IMG/VR virus record: IMGVR_UViG_3300028558_000791
Coordinates: 372,001 to 436,000 of that record
Source: a virus
DNA: 64,000 nt
Direction: 5' to 3' (one strand)
Positions 27,518 through 36,493 of this stretch are shown here, one piece after another. Numbering within the stretch: position 1 is the stretch's first letter; the number at the start of each line of letters is the position of its first letter. Position numbers and translations under genes: made by a program. A model generated the notes under the pieces. That model searched no databases and was not told the origin of the DNA. It was given only the letters and a program-made list of their open reading frames with translations.

Positions 27518-28384
27518 TCAGAGGGAGTCTTTATACTTTAGATAATGCTCATAATGAGAAGAATCAGCCCCAATAAGTTCAAAGAATCTCTGCATGAACA
27601 TATCTTTAGCTTTATCCGGACTCCAAGATTCAATGGTGAAGGGAAGTGCCGTAATAGGCTGAACCCAGTCTGGGTGCAATGGGTGCATCAAATCTCTAGC
27701 TTCTGTGGCCAATAGCTTGGTATCAGCTTTCTTTACTGAGTGAGGCTCTTTAATTGGTAACCCAAAGCGCTTGCAAACGGCTTCTTGCATTACCCTCTCG
27801 AACTCGATATAACCTTCAATCTTACCAGACCTTTTCAAAGGACGAGGTACGTCTACTAAATAAGCTTCAGAAGCATCATGTAGTAATCCCCATAAAGCAT
27901 CCTCCTCATTACAGATATGGCTTACATAAACACTGTGCTGCGCAACGGAGTAGAACTTCTTGCAGTGCCCACTAAATCGACATTGCATAGATAATGCATG
28001 AGCAATATCCTGAATAACAATGGCATCTGGGTTAGGATTAGTCGGATTGAATCTACGACCAGAGTAAGTTTGAATCCAAGGTTCGCCTGGTTTGAAACCT
28101 GCAGTAACACCAGCTCCATTATAGTATATGTTGATCTTATTGGTCAGCATGATAGTATGATGGGCAGCATTAGCAGCCTCAAGCTGTTCTAGTGTAGCCA
28201 GGGGCGGGAACTGAGCACCTTTCAATGAAGAAGGGTCTAGCACATAATTAGGCACACCACTTCCTAATAGAGTATTATCAAATGGATCGAGAGGCACGGT
28301 CGTTCCAGTAGTTTGATCTACAAACTCTGTAGCGCCTCTTTTCATAGAAGAAGTGTGTGGACCGTCTCCGTAATCAGGAAACAT
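27518..28384 (-). CDS. HD-domain phosphohydrolase (YfbR-like)
   Basis: 288 residues from the ATG at 28384, two bases after the dUTPase stop. The longer frame to 28459 would cover the dUTPase C-terminal motif and is less likely. HD motifs: FYSVAQHSVYVSH (first His) and LLHDASEAYLVDVPRPLK (HD pair), then a later acidic ligand. The preceding WIQTYSGRRFNP and DIAHALSMQCRFSGH are typical of this phage/plasmid family. Probable nucleotidase activity on (d)NMPs, fitting the dUTPase-ThyX cluster. Confidence 0.85.
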   Translation of the reverse strand: MFPDYGDGPHTSSMKRGATEFVDQTTGTTVPLDPFDNTLLGSGVPNYVLDPSSLKGAQFPPLATLEQLEAANAAHHTIMLTNKINIYYNGAGVTAGFKPGEPWIQTYSGRRFNPTNPNPDAIVIQDIAHALSMQCRFSGHCKKFYSVAQHSVYVSHICNEEDALWGLLHDASEAYLVDVPRPLKRSGKIEGYIEFERVMQEAVCKRFGLPIKEPHSVKKADTKLLATEARDLMHPLHPDWVQPITALPFTIESWSPDKAKDMFMQRFFELIGADSSHYEHYLKYKDSL

Positions 28385-28385
28385 A

Positions 28386-28928
28386 TCATCCAGTTGATCC
28401 GAATCCACCGTTACCTCGCGAGGCACTTCGTTCTTTACAGAGCTTTTCGTATTCTTCATTTGTTACTCTTTCTACTATCATTTCTTCTCGACGAACTGGT
28501 ATGATTTGACCAATAGCTTCGCCCTCTTGAATGGTGAGGTCTTCAGCAACGTATTCAGTAATTACGCCGTTAATTTTGTATCCAGAACCGTAAGGTTCAT
28601 CTAAACCTGCTTCAATTCTAATAGGAGGAAGATACTGGCATGCAAAGATACACTGACCTTCGTAGTCTTCGTCTATAACACCATACAGTGCATGCAGGTT
28701 TTTCTTGGCAAAAGAAGAGGAACGTGGCCTCAATTCCATCCACCAACCAGTTGGGCAGAACATACGAAAACCTAATGAAATCTTAGCGTACTCTCCTGGC
28801 TTAATGATTAGCTTCTCAGTAGACCTAACATCCCAGCCAGTAGCTCTATCAGTACCCCTTGTAGGCAAATAGATATCCGATAACCCTTCATTTATCGCAA
28901 ATTTGAATGTCGCAACATTGTTTTCCAT
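28386..28928 (-). CDS. dut: dUTP diphosphatase
   Basis: 180 residues from the ATG with GAGG 7 nt upstream; a possible ATG four codons earlier has no such site. Trimeric dUTPase motifs in order: RATGWDVRS (motif 1), LRPRSSSFAKKN (2), GVIDEDYEGQ (3), IGQIIPVRR (4) and RGNGGFGSTG (5, the Phe-bearing C-terminal arm). Makes dUMP for ThyX and keeps uracil out of DNA. First gene of the minus-strand cluster. Confidence 0.93.
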   Translation of the reverse strand: MENNVATFKFAINEGLSDIYLPTRGTDRATGWDVRSTEKLIIKPGEYAKISLGFRMFCPTGWWMELRPRSSSFAKKNLHALYGVIDEDYEGQCIFACQYLPPIRIEAGLDEPYGSGYKINGVITEYVAEDLTIQEGEAIGQIIPVRREEMIVERVTNEEYEKLCKERSASRGNGGFGSTG

Positions 28929-29000
28929 GATACCTCGCATAGTTCAAACCATCTTAAATGCGCCATTATTTTTGTCAAGCGCATAAAATCTCATACATTT
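28929..29000. promoter_or_regulatory. Divergent intergenic region (dut / Cys-rich gene)
   Basis: 72 bp between head-to-head genes. On the plus strand TTGTCA (about 28974) precedes an AT-rich stretch before the ATG at 29001; no -10 with good spacing is clear. Promoters for both sides are expected from layout alone. Confidence 0.35.
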
Positions 29001-29678
29001 ATGTCGTCTTTGCCGCCAGCAATCTTTTTTATTAATGGGGATATAAACTATCCGCCAAACCCACCATATTTCCCTGGTACAGATCCAAAAGCGCCAACGA
29101 ATACTCTTACAATTCTACAAAGACAGTTGTTCATTGATGACACAATGACCAAGGCAGAATTCGATGCTAGAGTTGCGGTTGACCCAAACTATCCAACTAT
29201 TGTTCATTTACAGGGATTTAGAATACTGGTAATTGTTCCAGAGTATAGCGACGGTTACGGCCACTATCCTCCTCACTTCCACCCGCACATAAATATACCC
29301 AACGTACGGTACGCTGACGTTGTTATGTTTTTACACCAGGGCCTCGCAGATATAGAAAAAAATCGTTTCGGACCGCCGTGCCAAAACTATGAAATTCAGA
29401 GAATAAACATGTACGCCTTGCTAAGGGCAGTAGGCTCTCCTAACGTAGTTATTCTGCCATTTTATACCATGCCACATTGCAATAGTTGTAACTATCCATT
29501 CTATTGTGATTGCTGTCATACTTTCTCCGGAATTAGGACTTGTGGAGGTTGTGGCGGTAGCTGTAAATGTGGTTGTAATTGTGGACTAATCGATAACCAG
29601 GGCATTAAACAGAGTAATATCCACGCTCCAAATTGCGATAACGAATATCATAATCCGGATTTTATCCACCGTAAATAA
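29001..29678 (+). CDS. Hypothetical protein with Cys-rich C-terminus
   Basis: 225 residues. A Pro/Tyr/His-rich first half (NYPPNPPYFPG, YGHYPPHFHPHINIP) is followed by a middle alpha/beta part and a dense cysteine cluster around residues 155-195 (HCNSCNYPFYCDCCHTF, CGGCGGSCKCGCNCG). That could bind several metal ions. No family recognised and no signal peptide. First gene of the plus-strand run. Confidence 0.6.
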   Translation: MSSLPPAIFFINGDINYPPNPPYFPGTDPKAPTNTLTILQRQLFIDDTMTKAEFDARVAVDPNYPTIVHLQGFRILVIVPEYSDGYGHYPPHFHPHINIPNVRYADVVMFLHQGLADIEKNRFGPPCQNYEIQRINMYALLRAVGSPNVVILPFYTMPHCNSCNYPFYCDCCHTFSGIRTCGGCGGSCKCGCNCGLIDNQGIKQSNIHAPNCDNEYHNPDFIHRK

Positions 29679-29733
29679 CATTTCTGGTCATAATGGTGTA
29701 TAATCAATAGTATTTGCTGAAAAGGAACCCAGA

Positions 29734-30567
29734 ATGTCTAAAGCTGATAAATTACTAAAGAGAGTAGAATTCTACGAGAAAATGGCGTCCTCTAGGAAGC
29801 CAGAGAACGATGATTTACTCAAACGAGCATCTCTTTTTGAAAGACTAGCTTTGTATTCAGATCGTAAATCTTTTTTGAGTGCTTTAGCACAACAATTACC
29901 AAGCAGTGGTAGTGATGTAAAAGGCGCCGTTGATGCATTAGCACAAGCACTAGCTGCATGGTTAAATACTAGTGCTGAAAAGCGTGAAGACTTAGGCGGA
30001 ATCAGAGGCTTTCCAGCTTCAGTAGCCCCATACGCATCCAATGTTACAGTGTTGTCTAAATATCCAGAATCAGCTTTTAACCTAGATGTATTGAATCAAG
30101 TAAAAACTAATGCATCTCAGTTAGCATATGTCAATAAAAACTTGCGTGATGCAAGTGATGATGTTAGAAGGACTTGGATTAATACAGTTTTGCCTGCCGC
30201 AACCAATGTTATCACATTAGCAGACAAACAAATTGCAGCACTAAATGAATGGAAACAAAGCATTCCAACAGAGGAATCACCAGATGTCGGTAGTGGTAAA
30301 GTAACTATCCCAGAAGTGAACATTCAAGGTAGACCAGGACTACCATCGATTAACCCAGCCGATCAAGAAGCAGTATTCAACTTCGCAATTCAAGAAGCCG
30401 GACTTGTACCTAACCCAGCGGCACAGAAACCTGATGGACAACTCGGAAGAGAAACTAGAAAAGCATTAGAGGCTGTTAAGAATTACTTCGCTAAGAAGTT
30501 CCCACAGAACGCCCGCATGACTGATCAAGAAGCTATTCGCGCAGCAAAATTACCACCAAGACAATAA
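29734..30567 (+). CDS. Hypothetical protein with peptidoglycan-binding-like C-terminus
   Basis: 277 residues. An N-terminal coiled/charged region (MSKADKLLKRVEFYEKM) is followed by an alpha-helical middle. The C-terminal ~75 residues (AVFNFAIQEAGLVPNPAAQ, DGQLGRETRKALEAVKNYF) resemble the three-helix PG_binding_1 fold with its D-G-x-x-G-x-x-T-R/K-x-A signature. The MSKADKLLKR start recalls virion proteins that begin with a cleaved propeptide, but no cleavage site is evident. A clear terminator follows. Confidence 0.6.
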   Translation: MSKADKLLKRVEFYEKMASSRKPENDDLLKRASLFERLALYSDRKSFLSALAQQLPSSGSDVKGAVDALAQALAAWLNTSAEKREDLGGIRGFPASVAPYASNVTVLSKYPESAFNLDVLNQVKTNASQLAYVNKNLRDASDDVRRTWINTVLPAATNVITLADKQIAALNEWKQSIPTEESPDVGSGKVTIPEVNIQGRPGLPSINPADQEAVFNFAIQEAGLVPNPAAQKPDGQLGRETRKALEAVKNYFAKKFPQNARMTDQEAIRAAKLPPRQ

Positions 30568-30643
30568 CTTAATAGTATTGGACAGTACGGTAAGCGTCCC
30601 TGTCAGGTCAGTTAGTTCGACAGACATACACACTTAGACTTAG

Positions 30644-30677
30644 ATGGCGATGACTAAAAATCATCGCCATTTTTATT
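30644..30677 (+). terminator. Strong intrinsic terminator
   Basis: Perfect 10-bp stem ATGGCGATGA / TCATCGCCAT with a 7-nt loop, followed by TTTTATTT. Ends the 29001-30567 unit. Confidence 0.88.
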
Positions 30678-30839
30678 TGCGATCATAACAAACTAGATCT
30701 CGACAAACGCATGGGGGATCTATGGGGGAAGTAGTATAAGTTGATCAGATCGATCCGCGGTATAATCGATCAATTAGTTGTTGCGGCCCGTACGACTGTG
30801 GTTATACTATTGATAGTGGTGTGAGCGTAGGGGTGTAGC
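30678..30839 (+). promoter_or_regulatory. Leader region of the SUMF1-type gene
   Basis: 162 bp without a gene, rich in GATC and CGATC repeats. TATAAT occurs at 30761-30766 with TTGATC 14 bp upstream, a short spacing, so a promoter is possible but not convincing. GTAGGGGTG lies near the ATG at 30840. Confidence 0.35.
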
Positions 30840-31721
30840 ATGAAATCGTACAAGATGGTATTTTCTTGGATTTTAATTGTAGCGTTTACGGGTGTTTCTA
30901 CAGATGATAAGGCGGACGGTCTCAAAATTGAGACAAATAAAACAGGTGCTCCGCCAGAAAAAGCGGAAATTTCATGGCGGCGGAACGAAGATCGATCGCA
31001 CGCGTGTCCCAGTGATATGATAGAGGTACAAGGCGATTACTGTACCAATCTAAAGACAGAGTGTTTGTACAATATAGACATGGATGGTACTCGTCATTAC
31101 CCAGGAGATATTAATCTGGCCTGTGGGGAGTATAAAAACCCTAGCACATGTCTATCAGATAAGCTAGTACATTTACATTTCTGTATAGATAAATACGAAT
31201 GGCCCAATAAACCAGGTACAGTCCCTCAAGATTGGATGACTTATTTCGATGCAGAGAAGGCTGTAAACTCTGTAGGTAAGCGCCTGTGTACCCATAAAGA
31301 ATGGACGCTGGCGGCAGAAGGCCCCAACACACATCCACTACCGTATGGAGATGGTTTCCATCGTGATAGTAAGATTTGTAACTTCGATAACCATAATCCA
31401 AACATTGACGTATTCCAATCCAAAAATCCTAACGATGAGACTTCAGCTAAGCTTCGTGCCCTATTAGTTCCTTCTGGATCTATGGCGAGTTGTGTGAGCG
31501 ATTATGGTGTACATGATATGTCAGGTAACATCGATGAATGGGTTGTCAATGAAAGTAGTCAAGATATGTGTATTAGTAAAACTACTGGTAACTGTAAGAG
31601 TGGTCTAATGGGCGGTCATATCTGGCATGTACGTAATGCTAGTCGCCCCATGACTACTGCTCATGGTGCAGGATTCAGTTGGTATGAAACGGGCGCTAGA
31701 GCCTGTAAGGATGTTCAATGA
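30840..31721 (+). CDS. Exported SUMF1/formylglycine-generating-enzyme-like protein
   Basis: 293 residues. A hydrophobic N-terminus (MKSYKMVFSWILIVAFTGVS) suggests export. The SUMF1/FGE fold is shown by FCIDKYEWPN, GKRLCTHKEWTLAAEG, LPYGDGFHRDSKICN, CVSDYGVHDMSGNIDEWV and RNASRPMTTAHGAG, ending GARAC. Many cysteines suggest disulphides. Most phage and bacterial members of this fold are not sulfatase activators but ligand-binding or surface proteins. Its stop overlaps the next start (ATGA). Confidence 0.82.
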   Translation: MKSYKMVFSWILIVAFTGVSTDDKADGLKIETNKTGAPPEKAEISWRRNEDRSHACPSDMIEVQGDYCTNLKTECLYNIDMDGTRHYPGDINLACGEYKNPSTCLSDKLVHLHFCIDKYEWPNKPGTVPQDWMTYFDAEKAVNSVGKRLCTHKEWTLAAEGPNTHPLPYGDGFHRDSKICNFDNHNPNIDVFQSKNPNDETSAKLRALLVPSGSMASCVSDYGVHDMSGNIDEWVVNESSQDMCISKTTGNCKSGLMGGHIWHVRNASRPMTTAHGAGFSWYETGARACKDVQ

Positions 31722-32374
31722 ATCTTCGAGAGTTCATTGACCAACGTACCAACTGCCCTATTTGTGATACTGCACTAGTAACACAGTTCATTTCTAATCG
31801 CAAGCAAAAAGTAAAGCTAATAGATAATAGATTTGTGGCAATTTTTGTAATGAAGGCATTGCGAGTTAATCAGCCAGACTATGAGATAGGCTACTCGTTT
31901 GATATGGATAGCAACCATTTCATGGTTGAGTTCTATTCAGAGTGGGATCACTACGAGCAAGTACCCATGCACCTAATAGATAAGTTCAAAGAGTTCCATA
32001 AGAACATGGGAGGATGTAAGTTCTATAGACGATGTACTTTCTGTAATAGGTATAGTAAAAGCTCTACGCCTTTCAGCCTTAATTTCAAGACCCAGAAGAT
32101 GGATACTGAATTGTGGGATGGTATAGAGGTAGCCTATGAATCGTTTGGCTTATCTTTGCCTACCGATGGAGGCTTCAAGATAATGCACCTGAGTAACTTT
32201 CATATACTGGAGCCCAAATCGAACCTGATCTGGTACCGCGCTGACTCAGAGATGTATGCCCGTTTAGACTATACACTACCTAATGCCCGTTCTGAAAAGA
32301 CATTGTCCTTCATTCCATTTGTTTCCAAAGAAGAAACAACAAAGAGGCTGAATAACCTAATAACTTTTGCTTAA
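31718..32374 (+). CDS. Long zinc-ribbon array family protein (member L1)
   Basis: 218 residues. N-terminal helix (MNLREFIDQRTN), then CPIC at about 13-16, a second cysteine pair CTFC in the middle, and C-terminal KRLNNLITFA. This is the same layout as the 33594, 34192, 35909 and 36490 genes and, in shorter form, the array 37594-45156. Translationally coupled to the SUMF1-type gene by ATGA. Its 3' end overlaps that of the minus-strand gene 32371..32892 by four bases. Confidence 0.72.
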   Translation: MNLREFIDQRTNCPICDTALVTQFISNRKQKVKLIDNRFVAIFVMKALRVNQPDYEIGYSFDMDSNHFMVEFYSEWDHYEQVPMHLIDKFKEFHKNMGGCKFYRRCTFCNRYSKSSTPFSLNFKTQKMDTELWDGIEVAYESFGLSLPTDGGFKIMHLSNFHILEPKSNLIWYRADSEMYARLDYTLPNARSEKTLSFIPFVSKEETTKRLNNLITFA

Positions 32375-32892
32375 AGGAATGCAGATAGTTTCTTAACAGC
32401 CTGCATCCAACGCACAATCTCTACTGCAGTATCGATTGGTATGTTGGTGCCAAAGTTTCCTTGGTCAAAGTACTTCAACCAAGGTCTATTAATAAACCTA
32501 TTATCCTTCACAAAGATCATAGGATAATCAATCTTACAAGGCATTCCAGACGGTGTCTTGGTGCGTTCCTCCCAGACTTCCATGTCTACCGTCATCTGCA
32601 TGCCTTGCTGGCTCGGAACGCCGTTATAGCGCTTGATTCTAATCTTGAATGACCCAACCCTTAGGTTAGTGCATTTGAGAATTTCTTCTTTTATCTTACT
32701 GGATTTGACGGTTGTAAGGTCAATCATGCCGGCCGAGCTAGCTTGATGAATCTTTTGTTTAATTTCAGGTTCAGAAGGTGCCCACTCCATCTTGGTAATA
32801 TCATAATCATCAATAGCCTCATCATATTGTGAGTCTACTAACTTTTGAATGAGTTCCAGGTAATCCTGGTCTGTAAGTGATTTCATGGACAT
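32371..32892 (-). CDS. Hypothetical protein, tail-to-tail partner type A
   Basis: 173 residues from the ATG at 32892; a GTG at 32937 is an alternative. The central segment (RVGSFKIRIKRYNGVPSQQG) and C-terminus (VRWMQAVKKLSAFL) resemble the other minus-strand gene at 37126..37566 (VGMYSIKIQLPYDLVG, CKRLDRLKAFL). Both lie tail-to-tail against a long zinc-ribbon gene, so the pair seems to have been duplicated. The K-L-x-AFL ending echoes the zinc-ribbon family's ending. Function unknown. Confidence 0.65.
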   Translation of the reverse strand: MSMKSLTDQDYLELIQKLVDSQYDEAIDDYDITKMEWAPSEPEIKQKIHQASSAGMIDLTTVKSSKIKEEILKCTNLRVGSFKIRIKRYNGVPSQQGMQMTVDMEVWEERTKTPSGMPCKIDYPMIFVKDNRFINRPWLKYFDQGNFGTNIPIDTAVEIVRWMQAVKKLSAFL

Positions 32893-32937
32893 ATATTCTT
32901 TAATATATCGCAATATTAATAACTTTGCATTTATCAC

Positions 32938-33597
32938 ATGAACCCGAACAAGCTACTTAGATTTGCCAATATGTTCTATTCCCTAGCTGTGGGTGAAGAG
33001 CTGCCATCTGATTCAGATGATTTGAAGGTAGTATTATCGAACATCGAGGGTTTGGAAACTTACAATGCCCGCAAGAATTATGCGGAGCGTAATCTTAAAC
33101 ATTTATCCTCGGGCTCATCGCGCATCGTCTACTTGACACCGAGCAAAACCATCATTAAACTGGCTAAGAATGACAAAGGCATCGCTCAGAATAAGGCGGA
33201 AGCTAATCCTGAGATGAAGTCCAAGTATCTAAACCAAATCATCAGTTCATCCAAAAATGATGCTTGGTTAGAAACCCATTACCTAGATAAGATAACCGAG
33301 AAGGAATTCGAGCAGATGACCGGCCTCAAATTTGAGGATTTCGGAGACTCTCTGCGTTATGGCCTTAAGGACGTATCCGGTAACAAAGATATTGAAAAAC
33401 CTAAAGAGTTTGAGAAGGTATCGAAGACGGACATATATAAGGAGCTACGAGATATCGGTGAACGATTCAAGCTCCTACCTGGTGACATTGCCAGGATTTC
33501 TTCTTGGGGAACCAAAGATGGCCGCCCCATCCTAATTGATGCTGGATTGACACGAGATATCTTCGATGAATTCTACGAAGACTCTGCATCCTCATGA
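32938..33597 (+). CDS. Protein-kinase-like fold protein
   Basis: 219 residues. HLSSGSSRIVYLTPSKTIIKLAKNDKGIAQNKAE (residues ~57-90) resembles a kinase N-lobe: Gly-rich loop, Val, Lys, and a Glu on helix C. GDIARISSWGTKDGRPILIDAGLT (~185-210) resembles the DFG region with D-A-G. Phage proteins with a GSSRxVY...iKlAkN-x-x-G-x-x-QN-x-x-E pattern are common in large phages. The catalytic HRD motif is not evident, so it may be a pseudokinase or aminoglycoside-kinase-like. Coupled to the next gene by ATGA. Confidence 0.55.
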   Translation: MNPNKLLRFANMFYSLAVGEELPSDSDDLKVVLSNIEGLETYNARKNYAERNLKHLSSGSSRIVYLTPSKTIIKLAKNDKGIAQNKAEANPEMKSKYLNQIISSSKNDAWLETHYLDKITEKEFEQMTGLKFEDFGDSLRYGLKDVSGNKDIEKPKEFEKVSKTDIYKELRDIGERFKLLPGDIARISSWGTKDGRPILIDAGLTRDIFDEFYEDSASS

Positions 33598-34187
33598 AAC
33601 AATTTAAGAACCTATTCGAAGTACTTCAATACCATTCTAAGTGTCCTTTCTGCTCCGGCAAGATGTCGACAGGATGGGATATGGCTTATGATGAGAATTC
33701 GATTAAAGCTTATCTCAAGTTTGGATTAACAACTCTAACTGTTGATTGCTATAACAATAACATTATAGAATGCCGTCAAACATCTAGCTATAATTACCTA
33801 CCCGCTATTGGAGGTATGGTAAGTCAATACGTAGGCTCATCTTTATCTGATCTTTCGTCTAAAGGTATTGATATCCGCCGTCTGAACATATCTTGTGATG
33901 TTTGCAGTAAGTATTCTTATTTGATTCAAGTACATATTTCACTTGAGCACGGCAAACTTATAGCGTTAGTTCTTAATTCAGAGTCCGCTTCAATTGAAGA
34001 GGGCACTAAATTGTATGAGATTAAGAACATCTATACAACCGAAAAGACAGAAATGTCCACGTTTCATACTCACCTCTCCAGTGCGAGAGGCGCACTAGAC
34101 AAGGTAGAGCTTCCGCTCGTTCCTCTGGACCTTCAGAATCCACTGAAGACTGTAGGGCGTATCAAGAATCTCCTCGTATTTTTGTGA
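33594..34187 (+). CDS. Long zinc-ribbon array family protein (L2)
   Basis: 197 residues. N-terminal amphipathic segment (MKQFKNLFEVLQYHSK), CPFC at 18-21, a second pair CDVC near residue 101, C-terminus VGRIKNLLVFL. Coupled to the kinase-like gene. It has the two CxxC pairs ~80 residues apart seen in the other long members. Confidence 0.7.
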   Translation: MKQFKNLFEVLQYHSKCPFCSGKMSTGWDMAYDENSIKAYLKFGLTTLTVDCYNNNIIECRQTSSYNYLPAIGGMVSQYVGSSLSDLSSKGIDIRRLNISCDVCSKYSYLIQVHISLEHGKLIALVLNSESASIEEGTKLYEIKNIYTTEKTEMSTFHTHLSSARGALDKVELPLVPLDLQNPLKTVGRIKNLLVFL

Positions 34188-34191
34188 AGAC

Positions 34192-34812
34192 ATGACAGAT
34201 AAATTTGAGTCCATCCTTGAGTTTACCAAACTCAAGGAGGAATGTGTATTTTGTAAAACACCATTACGTGCCCACTTAACTAATTTCGTTGGCCTTAATG
34301 AAGTTGGTTTAGCAATCATTAATGCTCCCCTAAAAGATAGTAGGATTGATTTCAAGATAGAACATACTACACCATCCTTTAAAATCAATGCTGATGTTTT
34401 TATCGATGCTACTAAAAATGTCCTTATATTTGATAACTACACTAATGGCGAATTGCCAGCCATAGATGATCATGTAATCAAGCAAACCTTTGAGGATTAT
34501 AGGCCCTATATGGAGCTTTATTGTCCTAGCAAGAAATGTGGTTTGAACTATCACCTATGTGGGCATTATATAAAGCTGAAGAAAGTTCATCCTGTCCAAG
34601 GTATGTGGTCAGTTCAGCCATTTAAACTTCTTCTAGAAGGTGTAAGAGTTAAGAATTATGTTATCCATAATGATTGGCATGGTCAGAAGACACGCATCTA
34701 TTCTAGGAACAATTCAGATGCGAAACCTATTGAGATAGCCTTAGTAGACTTCACTACTATGGATAAACAAAAATTAATAACACGAATACAAACGATAGTA
34801 ACATTCTCATGA
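34192..34812 (+). CDS. Long zinc-ribbon array family protein (L3)
   Basis: 206 residues. Helix ([17 protein letters not shown]), CVFC at about 18-21, a second site [16 protein letters not shown] near residue 108, C-terminus [12 protein letters not shown]. Stop TGA overlaps the RF2 start (ATGA), so RF2 synthesis is coupled to this gene. Confidence 0.7.
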   Translation: MTDKFESILEFTKLKEECVFCKTPLRAHLTNFVGLNEVGLAIINAPLKDSRIDFKIEHTTPSFKINADVFIDATKNVLIFDNYTNGELPAIDDHVIKQTFEDYRPYMELYCPSKKCGLNYHLCGHYIKLKKVHPVQGMWSVQPFKLLLEGVRVKNYVIHNDWHGQKTRIYSRNNSDAKPIEIALVDFTTMDKQKLITRIQTIVTFS

Positions 34813-35903
34813 ATACCATACAACTAATATACGCCTGCCAAGAAAAGATCAAAGCTCTGGGCACAATGATTCCAGAGGCACAGCACCGTAGGCGCTTGGA
34901 AGAAATAGATGAGATAGTCAGTACCAATCCTAACCTATGGAATGATACTCGCAAAGCTGCTGCCCTAATGAAGGAGCGCACTAAGCTTGCAGACCTTTTA
35001 AGCAAACTAAAGTCTTTCCAAGAACAGGCCGCTTTCAATGCGGAGTTTGCGCAGTTAGCAGGTAATGAAATTGATACTATGTTTGATGATGTCCAACGCC
35101 TCCTTCAAGAGATGACGGATATGGAATTCAAACAGATGATGCAGGACCCTGTAGACGATACTCCTGCCATCATCTCTATTAATGCTGGTGCTGGCGGTCT
35201 AGAGGCAGCTAACTGGGTTACAATGCTATTGCGTATGTATATGCGATATGCCGATAGCCAAGATTTCAAAGTAGAGTTGCTTGACGAGAAGCCATCTGAA
35301 GAACACAGCTCTATTTGTACTGACTCTGTTTCTATTAGAGTAGATGGCCCATATGCTTATGGTTTCTTCAAGTCTGAGTCGGGAGTTCATCGTCTTATTC
35401 GTAATTCTCCATTCAATGCTGCCGATGCAAGACAGACATCATTTGCTGGTGTTCAAGTCTCGCCCGATATTGAAGATACAATTGACATTGTTATCAATGA
35501 TAAGGATATTGAGATTACAGCACAGACAGCAGGTGGCCCAGGAGGACAGAACGTTAATAAGGTGGCCAGTGCTATCAGATTGAAACACATACCAACTGGT
35601 ATTAATATTCTAGTTAGAACGGAACGAGATCAATTATCTAATAAGAAAACAGCTTTGAAGATGCTTAAGGCTCGCTTGTATGATATCGAAATGAAAAAGA
35701 AGCAAGCCGAGATGGATAAGCATATAGCATCTATTTCCGAGGTTTCATTTGGCAATCAAATTAGGACTTATACATTGACCCCTTATCAATTAGTAAAGGA
35801 TGAGCGTACTGGGTTTAAAACTAATGATGCTGATAGTATGTTAGATGGTGACATTCAAGGATTTATGATTGCCTACCTACAGGAATATGATAAAATCGCA
35901 TAA
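34809..35903 (+). CDS. prfB: Peptide chain release factor 2
   Basis: 364 residues, normal RF2 length. Codon-recognition motif SPF is present ([14 protein letters not shown]), the RF2 type that reads UGA and UAA. The catalytic motif is [10 protein letters not shown] (GGQ). C-terminal [19 protein letters not shown] and LDGDIQGFM are family-typical. No internal TGA autoregulatory frameshift site: the frame is continuous. It is embedded among TGA-terminated, ATGA-coupled zinc-ribbon genes, which suggests it supports termination at those junctions. Phage-encoded RF2 is rare. Confidence 0.93.
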   Translation: MNTIQLIYACQEKIKALGTMIPEAQHRRRLEEIDEIVSTNPNLWNDTRKAAALMKERTKLADLLSKLKSFQEQAAFNAEFAQLAGNEIDTMFDDVQRLLQEMTDMEFKQMMQDPVDDTPAIISINAGAGGLEAANWVTMLLRMYMRYADSQDFKVELLDEKPSEEHSSICTDSVSIRVDGPYAYGFFKSESGVHRLIRNSPFNAADARQTSFAGVQVSPDIEDTIDIVINDKDIEITAQTAGGPGGQNVNKVASAIRLKHIPTGINILVRTERDQLSNKKTALKMLKARLYDIEMKKKQAEMDKHIASISEVSFGNQIRTYTLTPYQLVKDERTGFKTNDADSMLDGDIQGFMIAYLQEYDKIA

Positions 35904-35908
35904 GGAGT

Positions 35909-36493
35909 ATGAGGAAGTTCACCATCAAGGACTTCATAACGTACAATAATCCTTGTTTCAGTTGTGGTAATCAAATCAATTTTCGTATTGGGTTTCTGGA
36001 TTTAGAGACCAAGGCGGACATCTCATACTTGCGCCCCGTGGTTACCCCTACCTATACAGAGGTAGATTTAATCATCAAATACGCCAATACTGACGCTCTA
36101 AAGCTCTACATCTTCCATAAAACTAATAAAATACTAACTAATAGTCAGCAGGGGTTGACAAAGTATCTAGCCAGCCGTAAGTTGTTCTTATCAACTACAT
36201 GTGATAGGTGCTATACGCAGATAGAAAGCCAGTATTTAGATTTCAATATCGATAAGGGTTATGTAGCGGCCGTTGGCATTAGCACTGAGAGGCTAATGGT
36301 ACATGATGGGGATAGCGTATACCAGATTACTTCACATTTTATGGCAGAGAAAAGTAATCTGATTGTTGATAGACTTGACAAAATCAGACCACTTTCACCA
36401 TTTCAATTAGAATTGCCATTGATACCAAAATACAGATTTAAGGATAAGGCGCACTTCATCCAGAAAATGAAGACGTATATAACATTTTCATGA
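35909..36493 (+). CDS. Long zinc-ribbon array family protein (L4)
   Basis: 194 residues. MRKFTIKDFITYNNP, then CFSC at about 16-19, second pair CDRC near residue 97, C-terminus HFIQKMKTYITFS. Preceded by AAGGAG 5 nt upstream, so it has its own ribosome-binding site, and coupled onwards by ATGA. Confidence 0.7.
   Translation: MRKFTIKDFITYNNPCFSCGNQINFRIGFLDLETKADISYLRPVVTPTYTEVDLIIKYANTDALKLYIFHKTNKILTNSQQGLTKYLASRKLFLSTTCDRCYTQIESQYLDFNIDKGYVAAVGISTERLMVHDGDSVYQITSHFMAEKSNLIVDRLDKIRPLSPFQLELPLIPKYRFKDKAHFIQKMKTYITFS

Noticed and set aside
28386-28459. Long overlap between dUTPase and HD-hydrolase genes
   Set aside because: An in-frame ATG at 28384, two bases after the dUTPase stop, removes the overlap and is the better start.
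30840-31721. Diversity-generating retroelement using the SUMF1-type protein as target
   Set aside because: No reverse transcriptase and no template/variable repeat pair were seen in the window.
34809-35903. RF2 programmed frameshift site
   Set aside because: The frame is continuous with no internal TGA near codon 25.
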